NCBI RefSeq assembly: GCF_014199205.1
Contig: NZ_JACIJD010000014.1
Location: 62,001-126,000 of the forward strand
Reading direction: 5' to 3'
DNA from: Muricoccus pecuniae
Lineage (GTDB): Bacteria; Pseudomonadota; Alphaproteobacteria; Acetobacterales; Acetobacteraceae
DNA length: 64,000 nucleotides
Each line of letters opens with the position of its first letter. The stretch's first letter is position 1. The notes beneath the pieces were generated by a model. It was given only the letters and a program-made list of their open reading frames with translations. It had not been told where the DNA came from and made no database searches. Shown piece by piece: positions 31,008 to 39,163 of this stretch. The position numbers were made by a program, and so were the translations under genes.

Positions 31008-31972
31008 GGCGGCTCCTCCCGCTCCTCGCCCTGGCCGGATGCTCGGGCGCGCAGACGCCGCTGGACCCCTGGGGCGTCCAGGCCGGGCATATCGCGACGC
31101 TCTCCCATGTGCTGTTCTGGGGTGGAGGGGCGTTGTTCCTCGTCACCATGGGCTTCCTCGCGCTCGCCATCCTCGCGCCCGCGGGGCTGCGGCGGGCGAT
31201 GGGCTCGCACGGCTTCCTCATCGGCGCCGGCATCGCCTTTCCGGTCACGGTGCTGACGGCGCTGCTCGTCTACTCCCTCGGCGTCTCCCGCGCACTGACG
31301 CGGCCGCTCTCCGAGGCGCCGCTCCGGATCGAGATCATCGGCCGGCAGTACTGGTGGGAGATGCGCTACCCCGATCTCGGCGAGGGCGCTGTGACGGCCA
31401 ATGCGCTGCACCTGCCCGCCGGGCGGGAAGTGGAGCTGAACCTGACATCGGGCGACGTGATCCACAGCGTCTGGGTGCCGAACCTGCACGGGAAGATGGA
31501 CATGATCCCCGGGCGGGTGAACCGGCAGCGCCTGCGCGCGGACCGCACTGGCACCCTGCGCGGCCAGTGCACGGAGTTCTGCGGCGCCCAGCACGCCTTG
31601 ATGGCCTTCGATGTCGTGGTGCAGGAGCCCGCTGAGTTCGAGGCCTGGATCGCTCGCCAGCGGGCGCCCGTGCCCGAGCCGCGAACCCCGGAGGAGCGCC
31701 GCGGCATGCAGGTGTTCGGGGAGGCCGGCTGCGGCGCCTGCCACGCCGTTCGCGGCACGCCTTGGTCGGCGCGCATCGCGCCGGACCTCTCGCGGGTGGG
31801 CTCGCGCGCCACCCTCGCCGCGGGCGCCATTCCGAACACCCATGGCAACCTCGCCGGCTGGATCGCGGCGCCGCAGGACATCAAGCCCGGCAACGCCATG
31901 CCCGCCTATGCCCGCTCCCTGGAGGGCTCCGACCTTCTCGCCCTCGCCACCTGGCTGGGATCGCTGCGTTGA
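31004..31972 (+). CDS. ctaC: Cytochrome c oxidase subunit II with fused cytochrome c domain
   Basis: A 322-residue CoxB with GTG start in a GTGA overlap with ctaG. It begins with a lipoprotein-type signal (LLPLLALAGC), then two membrane helices. The CuA domain follows with HSVWVPNLHGKMD and the copper motif CTEFCGAQHALM. The C-terminal third is a cytochrome c with C243-x2-C246-H247 (CGACH) and a methionine-bearing segment GNAMPAYARS. This is the caa3-type arrangement, in which the oxidase carries its own entry haem. The stop overlaps the TTG start of subunit I. Confidence 0.95.
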   Translation: MRRLLPLLALAGCSGAQTPLDPWGVQAGHIATLSHVLFWGGGALFLVTMGFLALAILAPAGLRRAMGSHGFLIGAGIAFPVTVLTALLVYSLGVSRALTRPLSEAPLRIEIIGRQYWWEMRYPDLGEGAVTANALHLPAGREVELNLTSGDVIHSVWVPNLHGKMDMIPGRVNRQRLRADRTGTLRGQCTEFCGAQHALMAFDVVVQEPAEFEAWIARQRAPVPEPRTPEERRGMQVFGEAGCGACHAVRGTPWSARIAPDLSRVGSRATLAAGAIPNTHGNLAGWIAAPQDIKPGNAMPAYARSLEGSDLLALATWLGSLR

Positions 31973-34479
31973 GCGAGCTGCCGAATCCCCTGCCGCGCCC
32001 GCCCGAGGAACTCGGCCGGCTGGAGAAGGCCTGGGCCTTCCCGCGCGGCATCGCGGTGATCACGGAGATCAACAACAACCTCATCGGCCCGCTCTTCCTC
32101 GCGACCTCGCTGATGTTCCTTCTGCTGGCCGGGCTGCTGGGCGTGCTGATCCGCCTCCAGCTCGCCGTGCCCGGCCTCACCATCCTGGAGCCGAACACCT
32201 ACAACCAGGTCTTCACCACCCACGGCACGATCATGATGTTCCTCTTCGCCGTGCCGGTGGTGGAGGCGGTGGGCATCGCGCTGCTGCCCGCCATGCTCGG
32301 CGCGCGGGAGATGCCGACGCCGCGCCTCGGCGCCTATGCCTACTGGATCTACCTGATCGGCGGCAGCGCCTTCTTCCTCTCGCTCTTCTTCGGCGCGGCG
32401 CCCGACGGGGGCTGGTTCATGTACCCGCCGCTGACGGGCAAGGCGCACTCGCCCGGCGTGAACACGGACATGTACCTGCTGGGCATCGGCTTCATCGAGA
32501 TCTCCGCCATCGCCGGCGCGATCGAGCTGATCACGGGCATCCTGCGCTGCCGCGCGCCGGGGATGACGCTCGGGCGGATGCCGGTCTTTGCCTGGGCGAT
32601 GCTCGTCTTCGCCGGGATGGTGATCTTCGCCTTCCCCGCCGTGATCGTCGCATCGACGCTGCTGGAGCTGGAGCGCGCCTTCGACTGGCCCTTCTTCATC
32701 CCCGAGCGCGGCGGCGACCCGATGCTCTGGCAGCACCTGTTCTGGTTCTTCGGGCATCCGGAGGTCTACATCATCTTCCTGCCGGCCGCCGGCATGGTCT
32801 CGATGATCGTGCCGGCCATGGCGAGGGCGCCGCTCATCGGGCACTCGCTGGTGGTGCTCGCGCTGGTGGGGACGGCCTTTCTCTCCTTCGGCCTGTGGGT
32901 CCACCACATGTACGCCACGGGCATTCCGGGGCTGAGCCTCGCCTTCTTCGCTTCGGCGGGCTTCGCCGTCTCGATCCCCTCCGGGCTGCAGGTCTTCGCC
33001 TGGATCGCGACCTTCGCTTCCGGGAAGAAGGTGCGGATCGCGACGCCGACCCTCTTCATCATCGGCTTCCTCTTCATCTTCAGCCTCGGCGGGCTGACCG
33101 GCGTGATGGTTTCGGTCACGCCCTTCGACTGGCAGGCGCACGACACCTACTTCATCGTCGCCCACCTGCACTACGTGCTGATCGGCGGGATGGTCTTTCC
33201 CGTGCTCGCGGCGCTCTACTACTGGGCGCCCGCCATCGGCACGCCGCTCTCGGAGCGGCTGGGGAAATGGGTGTTCTGGCTGCTCTTCCTCGGCGTGAAC
33301 CTCACCTTCTTCCCCATGCACGTCTCCGGCTTCCTCGGCATGCCACGGCGCATCTACACCTATCCCGCCGGCATGGGGCTGGAGATCCCGAACATGCTCT
33401 CCACGGCGGGCGCGATCGTCGCGCTGGCCGGGGGCGTGCTGCTTCTCTTCGACATCGGCCGGAGCTTCCGCCCACAGGGCGGCGGCGGGAATCACTGGGA
33501 TGCCGGCACGCTCGAATGGCTGCCGAACATGAATTACGGCCCGCGCAGCATCCCCGCCGTGGACGGCCGCTATCCCCTCTGGCGCCACCCGAAGCTCGCC
33601 GAGGAGGTGGAGGCGGGCGGCCACTACCTTCCCGGCACGATCACCGGGTTGCGCGAGGGACTCGTGGTCAGCCCCGCCGAGGGCACCCCGCAATACGTCG
33701 CCGTCCTGCCCGGGCCGAGCTGGGCGCATCTCGTCGCCGCCGTCGGCACGGCTGGCTTCTTCCTCGTGCTCACGGTGGAGTGGCTGGTGCCCGCCGCCGC
33801 CTTCGCCGCCCTTGCGCTGGCCGCCTTCCTCCGCTGGCTCTGGACGGGCACCGATCTCGGGCCGATCGGGGAGGGGAGGGGCAGCATCGGCGGCGGCATC
33901 GTGCTGCCGACCTATGTCACGGGGCCCATGGCCACCTCGTGGTGGGCAATGACCGCGCTTATGCTGGTGATGGGCTCCTGCTACGCCTGCCTGATCGGCA
34001 GCTACCTCTTCCTCTGGCTGGTGAACGGGGACGGCATGTGGCCGCCAGCGGGGTTGGGCAGCCCGTTGCTGGAGCGAGGCGCCCTGGCCCTCCTTCTCTA
34101 CGCCGCCGCAGCCGCGACGATGCTGCTGGCGGGCGCCCTCCTGCGCCGGCGCAATGCGCTGCCCGCCTGGGCGATGCCGCTGGCCCTGATGCTGCTGCTC
34201 GCCGGCTATGCCACCGATCTCTCGGCCGTCTGGGGATCGGGCCTGCGCCCCTCGCAGCACGCGCACGCCGCGATCACCTACGGGCTGGTCGCTTGGCAGG
34301 GCGTGAACATCGCCGTCTCCGCCATCATGGCGCTCTACTCCCAGGCGCGCTCCTGGGCGGGGATGATCGACGGCACGCGGCGGCTGACCTTCGACAACAC
34401 GATGCTCTTCTGGCTCTACACGGCCGGACAGGGGGCGGCGGGGATCGTGCTGCTGCACGGCTTCCCCCGGCTGCTGTGA
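31969..34479 (+). CDS. ctaD: Cytochrome c oxidase subunit I fused to a subunit III-like domain
   Basis: An 836-residue membrane protein starting with TTG in a TTGA overlap with ctaC. The first ~550 residues are haem-copper oxidase subunit I: the haem-ligand region TTHGTIMMF, the active-site H263-P-E-V-Y267 (CuB His cross-linked to Tyr in the family), VHHMYATG and the haem a3/a ligand region YFIVAHLHYVLIGG. After a soluble linker the C-terminal part has further helices (SWWAMTALMLVMGSCYACLI and others) with a HAHAAITYGL segment, resembling subunit III. It reduces oxygen to water and pumps protons. No separate coxC is seen here. Confidence 0.93.
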   Translation: MSELPNPLPRPPEELGRLEKAWAFPRGIAVITEINNNLIGPLFLATSLMFLLLAGLLGVLIRLQLAVPGLTILEPNTYNQVFTTHGTIMMFLFAVPVVEAVGIALLPAMLGAREMPTPRLGAYAYWIYLIGGSAFFLSLFFGAAPDGGWFMYPPLTGKAHSPGVNTDMYLLGIGFIEISAIAGAIELITGILRCRAPGMTLGRMPVFAWAMLVFAGMVIFAFPAVIVASTLLELERAFDWPFFIPERGGDPMLWQHLFWFFGHPEVYIIFLPAAGMVSMIVPAMARAPLIGHSLVVLALVGTAFLSFGLWVHHMYATGIPGLSLAFFASAGFAVSIPSGLQVFAWIATFASGKKVRIATPTLFIIGFLFIFSLGGLTGVMVSVTPFDWQAHDTYFIVAHLHYVLIGGMVFPVLAALYYWAPAIGTPLSERLGKWVFWLLFLGVNLTFFPMHVSGFLGMPRRIYTYPAGMGLEIPNMLSTAGAIVALAGGVLLLFDIGRSFRPQGGGGNHWDAGTLEWLPNMNYGPRSIPAVDGRYPLWRHPKLAEEVEAGGHYLPGTITGLREGLVVSPAEGTPQYVAVLPGPSWAHLVAAVGTAGFFLVLTVEWLVPAAAFAALALAAFLRWLWTGTDLGPIGEGRGSIGGGIVLPTYVTGPMATSWWAMTALMLVMGSCYACLIGSYLFLWLVNGDGMWPPAGLGSPLLERGALALLLYAAAAATMLLAGALLRRRNALPAWAMPLALMLLLAGYATDLSAVWGSGLRPSQHAHAAITYGLVAWQGVNIAVSAIMALYSQARSWAGMIDGTRRLTFDNTMLFWLYTAGQGAAGIVLLHGFPRLL

Positions 34480-34829
34480 GCGCCTCCGCCACCCGCGCCG
34501 TGATCTGGCCGGCGGCGGGGCTGGCTGTCTGGGGCGCGCATTTCGGCGCCATCTACGCCGTCCACGCCCATGCCTGCGAGCGGGACATGGCGGGGAGGGA
34601 GCTTCTCGGCCTGCCCTGGGTGCCTGCGCTCGTGGTCGGCGCGACGCTTCTCGCCCTCGTCGTCCTGGCCGTGCTCATCCTGCTCGCGCGGCCGGGGGGA
34701 GCGGTGACGGACGGGGGGGAGGCGGAGCCGCGCTTCACGCTGTGGTTCGGGGCGGCGGCCTGCGTCGTGGCGGGCTTCGCCATCCTGTTCCAGGCGACGC
34801 CGGCCCTGGTGCTGCCGGCCTGTTACTGA
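34476..34829 (+). CDS. Small three-helix membrane protein of the oxidase cluster
   Basis: A 117-residue protein with GTG start overlapping the ctaD stop (GTGA). Three hydrophobic stretches are visible: AVIWPAAGLAVWGAHFGAIY, VVGATLLALVVLAVLILLA and FGAAACVVAGFAILFQATPA. No cofactor motif is seen, though His residues occur in the first helix region (HFGAIYAVHAHAC). It closes the ten-gene cluster. The position suggests a small oxidase subunit (a subunit IV substitute) or an assembly protein; I do not recognise a named family. Confidence 0.75.
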   Translation: MSASATRAVIWPAAGLAVWGAHFGAIYAVHAHACERDMAGRELLGLPWVPALVVGATLLALVVLAVLILLARPGGAVTDGGEAEPRFTLWFGAAACVVAGFAILFQATPALVLPACY

Positions 34830-34840
34830 ACTCCTGGCGA

Positions 34841-34868
34841 GGCCACCGGGCCCAGGGCCGGTCAGGCC
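34841..34868. terminator. Hairpin between convergent oxidase cluster and cytochrome c gene
   Basis: GGCC-ACCGG (34841-34849) pairs with CCGGT-(CA)-GGCC (34858-34868), a 9-base stem with a 2-base bulge and an 8-base loop. It sits between the two convergent stop codons and partly overlaps the cytochrome gene's stop. It could terminate both strands. Confidence 0.45.
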
Positions 34869-35314
34869 CGCGGGCGGATGCGCGGCTCCTCGCGCGGGCC
34901 GGCCTCCTTCGGCCCCAGCGGAAGCCCGGCCGGCACCTGCGGCACGCGGCCCGCGCCGAGGGTGAAGAGATAGGCGGCCGTGTCGCGCGCCTCCGCCTCG
35001 CTCAGCCCGAGATTCGGCATGGCGCTGCCGGGCGCGATCGCCTGGGGGTCGCGCAGCCAGGCGATCAGGTTCTCCGGGGAGTTCGGCAGATGCCCGGCGA
35101 GGTAGCCGCGCCGCGCCCATTCCGTCAGCGGCGGCCCGGCCCAGGAGACGGCGCCGCGCACGCCGGGAATGACGTGGCAGGCGCCGCAGCCGTATTCCAG
35201 CGCCACCGCGCGGCCGCGCGCCGGATCCCCGCCGGCCACGCGGAGATGCGCGGGCGGCTCGCCGTCGCAGGCCGCGAACAGGACGGGAAGGAGGAGAAGG
35301 GAGGCGCGGATCAT
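34862..35314 (-). CDS. Cytochrome c lipoprotein, monohaem
   Basis: A 150-residue lipoprotein with signal MIRASLLLLPVLFAAC (lipobox FAAC). One haem site CGACH lies in EYGCGACHVIPG, and the distal Met is probably in PGSAMPNLGLSE, so this is a small class I cytochrome c. A GTG at 35332 is an alternative start; I prefer the ATG because the signal peptide begins there. It is convergent with the ActA-F/oxidase cluster, so it may carry electrons between those complexes, but this is inference from location only. Confidence 0.85.
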   Translation of the reverse strand: MIRASLLLLPVLFAACDGEPPAHLRVAGGDPARGRAVALEYGCGACHVIPGVRGAVSWAGPPLTEWARRGYLAGHLPNSPENLIAWLRDPQAIAPGSAMPNLGLSEAEARDTAAYLFTLGAGRVPQVPAGLPLGPKEAGPREEPRIRPRA

Positions 35315-35517
35315 GGCCTCCACGGGCTGCACCGCCCGGCGAACGCGGGGCCGCCCGGGCGGGTTTCCGCTCAGAGGCCCCGGGCCGGGTTCAGGACGTT
35401 CGGATCGGGCACCTGCCCATCAGCCGGCCGCGGCGGGTGGAGAGCCGAAACGTCGACAGGAAGGCACCGTGCCGCAGGAATGCGGGATGCGCGGAGCCGT
35501 GCTACACCTTCACCGAC

Positions 35518-37383
35518 ATGCCGAGGGCCCCGATCGCCAGGACCGCACCCGATCTGCCGCCGCGCCCCTCGGGTGCCGGGTTCCGGTTCCGCTTCCAGCG
35601 CCCTTCGGGCGGGCCTTCCCCGGTTGTCCAGGCACGGCGGCGGCTGGTGCGGCGGATCGCTGCCTGGGCGCTCATGGGAACGGTCTGGGGCGGGCTGGCC
35701 CTGGGCGCGCTCCTCCTCGTCTTCGCCTGGGACCTGCCGCGGCCGGAAGAGGCGCTGGAGACCACGCGGCGCCCCTCCGTTACCCTTGAGGCCGCGGACG
35801 GCCGCCTTCTCTCCACGAGCGGCGACCTCTACGGCGACACGCTCCGCCTGCGCGACCTGCCGGTCCATCTGCCGACCGCCTTGCTGGCCATCGAGGACCG
35901 CCGTTTTCGCCAGCATTTCGGCCTCGACCCCATCGGGCTGATGCGCGCCGCCTGGGTGAACCTCACCAGCGGCCGGGTGGCCCAGGGCGGCTCCACCCTG
36001 ACCCAGCAGCTCGCCAAGAACCTGTTCCTCACGCCTGAGCGGTCGCTGCGTCGCAAGGTGCAGGAGGCGATGCTGGCGCTCTGGCTGGAGAGCCGCTTCA
36101 CCAAGGACCAGCTGCTCGAGATCTATCTCAACCGCGTCTATCTCGGGGGCGGCGCCTACGGGGTGGACGCGGCGGCGCGGCTCTATTTCGGCGTGCCGGC
36201 GCGGCGGCTGGCCCTCTGGCAGTCGGCCGTGCTGGTGGGGCTGCCGCGGGCGCCCTCCCGCCTGAACCCGCGCGCCAACCCGCAGGCGGCGGCGCAGCGC
36301 GGGGCGGAGGTGCTGCGCGCCATGGCCGCGACCGGCGCCATCACCGAGGCCCAGGCCGCGGCCGAGGCCGAGCGAATCGCCTTTCCCCCGCGCCCCTCGC
36401 GCGACTCCGGCTGGTTCGCGGATTGGGTGAACGACGACCTCGCCGCCCGCTTCCCCGGCTCCGCCGACCTCACCCTCCGCACCACCATGGACCTGCGCGT
36501 GCAGGCGATGGTGGAGGCGAGGCTGGAGGCCCTGCTGGCCGGTCCCGGCGCCGCGGCCGATGTCGGGCAGGGGGCCGTGATCGTGATGGACGCCGCCACG
36601 GGCGCCGTGCGGGCCATGGCGGGAGGGCGGGACTACCGGCGCAGTTCCTTCAACCGCGCCGTCTCGGCCCGGCGCCAGCCCGGCTCGGTCTTCAAGCCCT
36701 TCGTCTACCTCGCCGCGCTGGAGCACGGCCTGCACCCGGAATCGACGGTGTCCGACGCCCCGATCACCCTGGGCCGCTGGTCGCCCGGGAACGGGAACTG
36801 GCGTCCCCGCGGCGATCTGCCCCTGGAGGAGGCGCTGGCCCACAGCGTGAATACCGCCGCCGTGCGCGTGCTCGCCCGAGCCGGCGGGGCGCGGGAGGCC
36901 GCCGCCGTCGCGCGCCGCCTTGGCCTGGCCGGGCCCTTCCCGAACGACGCGACCATCGCCCTCGGCACCGGCGAGGCGAGCCTGTTGGAGCTGACCGCCG
37001 CCTACGCGGCCATCGCCAATGGCGGGATGCGGGTCGTGCCCCATGGAATCGCCGCCGCCCGGGCGGACCGGCGGGTGCTGCCGCCCGGCAATGTGGCGCC
37101 GAGCCGGGTCCTGGCGGCGGGCGACGCCCAGGCGATCCGCCGGATGATGGAGGCCGTCGTCTCCCGCGGCTCGGGCCGTGCCGCCGCCGTGCCGGGGCGT
37201 CCCGCAGCGGGCAAGACCGGCACGACCCAGGATTTTCGCGACGCCTGGTTCATCGGTTTTTCAGGTGGAACTGTTATAGGCATCTGGCTCGGCAATGACG
37301 ACGCGACGCCCATGGAGGACGTTCGTGGCGGCACGCTGCCGGCCCGGCTATTCCACGAGATACTGGAAGGACTGCCCCGATGA
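35518..37383 (+). CDS. Class A penicillin-binding protein (PBP1A family)
   Basis: A 621-residue bifunctional peptidoglycan synthase. A short cytoplasmic tail and one membrane anchor (AAWALMGTVWGGLALGALLL) precede the GT51 transglycosylase, with catalytic Glu126 in EDRRFRQHFGLDP and the GGSTLTQQLAKNL motif. The transpeptidase follows with Ser390 in SVFK, a SVN motif and KTGTTQDFRDAW. It polymerises lipid II and cross-links peptides in the periplasm. The frame is open from 35437, but the ATG at 35518 starts just before the usual tail. It is shorter than classical E. coli PBP1A. Confidence 0.92.
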   Translation: MPRAPIARTAPDLPPRPSGAGFRFRFQRPSGGPSPVVQARRRLVRRIAAWALMGTVWGGLALGALLLVFAWDLPRPEEALETTRRPSVTLEAADGRLLSTSGDLYGDTLRLRDLPVHLPTALLAIEDRRFRQHFGLDPIGLMRAAWVNLTSGRVAQGGSTLTQQLAKNLFLTPERSLRRKVQEAMLALWLESRFTKDQLLEIYLNRVYLGGGAYGVDAAARLYFGVPARRLALWQSAVLVGLPRAPSRLNPRANPQAAAQRGAEVLRAMAATGAITEAQAAAEAERIAFPPRPSRDSGWFADWVNDDLAARFPGSADLTLRTTMDLRVQAMVEARLEALLAGPGAAADVGQGAVIVMDAATGAVRAMAGGRDYRRSSFNRAVSARRQPGSVFKPFVYLAALEHGLHPESTVSDAPITLGRWSPGNGNWRPRGDLPLEEALAHSVNTAAVRVLARAGGAREAAAVARRLGLAGPFPNDATIALGTGEASLLELTAAYAAIANGGMRVVPHGIAAARADRRVLPPGNVAPSRVLAAGDAQAIRRMMEAVVSRGSGRAAAVPGRPAAGKTGTTQDFRDAWFIGFSGGTVIGIWLGNDDATPMEDVRGGTLPARLFHEILEGLPR

Positions 37384-37420
37384 TCCCGAGCCGACCCCAC
37401 CACGCCGGAGCGGCGCGCTG

Positions 37421-37978
37421 ATGGCGGGCGAGCAGAATCCGGGGAAGGCCGCGGCGGAGCAGGCCATGGCGCTGCTGATGCGGCCGGTGCGCCACGCGGT
37501 GAACAATCTCTCGATGGTCCTCACCGCGAATCTCGACTCCGCGCTGCCCCGCCTGCCGGAGGGAGAGATCGTTCGCCGGCAGGTGGCCCGCGCCCGTGAG
37601 GCGGCGCAGGACTACGACAATCTCGCCCGCGGCTTCCTTGCCCTCGGCCGGGACGAGGGCTCCCGCCCCGCGCCCGCCGGCAAGCTTCTCCAGGAGTTGC
37701 TGCCGTTGCTCTCGCTCGCGGCGGGCGGGCCGCTCGAGCTGCAGGTCCAGGGCAGCGCCGTGGTGGAGCGACGCTCGCCGGCCCTGGAGGGGGCGCTCAT
37801 CCTCGCCGTCTCTGGCGGCGCCGAGATCGCGGGCGGAACGCGCGCGCCGCTCCGGCTGGACGGGGCGCGGCTCCACCTGCCCTGGCCCGTGCCTTCCACC
37901 GCTCGGGAGGCCCTGGAGTCGCTGGGCGCCGTGGTCGAGCCGGAAGGGGAAGGGACAGCCATCACCCTGCCGACCTAG
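37421..37978 (+). CDS. Small histidine-kinase-like protein with degenerate ATPase part
   Basis: A 185-residue cytoplasmic protein starting 37 bases after the PBP gene. Residues 20-40 (RPVRHAVNNLSMVLTANLD) look like the phospho-acceptor helix of a histidine kinase, with H25-x2-N28-N29 as in HxxNN kinases. A second helix (EIVRRQVARAREAAQDYDNL) could complete a two-helix dimerisation domain. The C-terminal half has the rough size of a HATPase domain and ends GEGTAITLPT, like the last strand of kinases, but the N-box and G-box residues are missing. It may be a phosphotransferase of the ChpT type or simply a decayed kinase domain. No sensor or receiver domain is present. Confidence 0.6.
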   Translation: MAGEQNPGKAAAEQAMALLMRPVRHAVNNLSMVLTANLDSALPRLPEGEIVRRQVARAREAAQDYDNLARGFLALGRDEGSRPAPAGKLLQELLPLLSLAAGGPLELQVQGSAVVERRSPALEGALILAVSGGAEIAGGTRAPLRLDGARLHLPWPVPSTAREALESLGAVVEPEGEGTAITLPT

Positions 37979-37988
37979 GCGTGCCCGG

Positions 37989-38984
37989 TCATTCCCGCGC
38001 CGCGCCGGACACCGCGTCCTCATAGGCGAGGATGGCCGCGGCCAGGTCCTCCCCGGCCCATCCCACGGATTTGAACACCGTGATCTCCGCGGCGTTCCGG
38101 CGACCGGGATGAGTTCCGCGGCAGAGATCCGCGAGATCCGCCGCCACGTGCTCGGGCCCGATCGCACCTTCCGCGACCGCCTGGACGATGTCGCCGGCCT
38201 CGGCCAGCGCTCCCGCGCGCGTGTCCACCACCAAGGTGGCGGCCGCGAGCAGGTCGCCGGCGGATTCGCGCATGTCGGGCCGGAAGGCCCCGACAAGGTC
38301 GACATGGGTTCCCGGCCGCACCGATCCCGCGCGCAGCAGCGGCGTGCGGGAGAGGGTGGCTGCCGAGACGATGTCTGCCTCCCCGGGGTCGGGATCATCG
38401 ACGGCCATGGCCGGATGCCCCTCCGCCCGGAGGCGTGAGGCCAAACGTTCCACATTGCGCGGATCCCGGGACCAGACAGCAATCTCCTCGATCGGGAAGG
38501 CAGCGCGATAAGCTTCGGCCAGGGCGTGGGCCACCTTGCCGCTGCCCAGCAGCATCAACCGGCGGCTGTCCGGTCGCGCGAGGTGGCGGGCCGCGAGAAG
38601 GCTGGCCGCTGCCGTGCGCCGGTCCGTCAGCGCGCCTCCGTCGAGAAGCGCGAGCGGAACGCCGGTGACGGCGTCGGAGAGCAGATAGGCGGCGTGGACG
38701 GCGGGGACATGCCCGGGGGCGACATGCACGATCTTCACGCCGGTGTAGCGGCCGGCCTGCCAGGCCGGCATGAGGAGAAGGGTGTTGCGCTCCTCTCCTT
38801 CTGCCCAGCCATGGGCGTGGCGAAGCGGCGCTTCGCAACCATCGCGGAACATGGCTGCTAGCGCATCAACCAGGGATGCCCAGGTAAGGGATGAGCTTAC
38901 CGCGGAATGGTCGAGATGGAGCAGTTCAGCCTCCCGGTCACGCAGTTCGGCACGCGGCTTGCAGCGTATGCCGGCGTGACGCAT
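37989..38984 (-). CDS. Ornithine cyclodeaminase / mu-crystallin family protein
   Basis: A 331-residue NAD(P)-binding enzyme of the family containing ornithine cyclodeaminase, alanine dehydrogenase and imine reductases. The dinucleotide loop is LGSGKVAHALAEAY, followed by IAVWSRDP. Upstream lies a VKIVHVAPGH segment with the conserved substrate-side lysine region, and a later RPGTHVDLVGAFRPD. Substrate cannot be assigned. The ATG at 38984 has a purine-rich GAGGAGG only two bases upstream. A CTG at 38924 with GGGAGG at good spacing would give an N-terminus (LLHLDHSAV) that fits the family better, so the true start is uncertain. Confidence 0.85.
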   Translation of the reverse strand: MRHAGIRCKPRAELRDREAELLHLDHSAVSSSLTWASLVDALAAMFRDGCEAPLRHAHGWAEGEERNTLLLMPAWQAGRYTGVKIVHVAPGHVPAVHAAYLLSDAVTGVPLALLDGGALTDRRTAAASLLAARHLARPDSRRLMLLGSGKVAHALAEAYRAAFPIEEIAVWSRDPRNVERLASRLRAEGHPAMAVDDPDPGEADIVSAATLSRTPLLRAGSVRPGTHVDLVGAFRPDMRESAGDLLAAATLVVDTRAGALAEAGDIVQAVAEGAIGPEHVAADLADLCRGTHPGRRNAAEITVFKSVGWAGEDLAAAILAYEDAVSGAARE

Positions 38985-39163
38985 CGCCTCCTCATCGTGC
39001 CGCCAAGCCCCGGCGGCGGAAACCCTCCGAGGGCTGATTTGCCGTTCCCGCGGAGGAAGGCTAAGGGCGTGCCCTGCGGTCCGCGCAATCCCGCGTTGAT
39101 CCAGGCACAACCCTGGCGCAGCATGACGCCTGGGCCGTCCCAATGAGACTCAGGGAGACCTTG

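Noticed and set aside
31611-34829. Plus-strand open frame of over 1000 codons in another frame across ctaD
   Set aside because: It is out of frame with the motif-bearing ctaD; only its last 117 codons, after the GTG at 34476, look like a real membrane protein.
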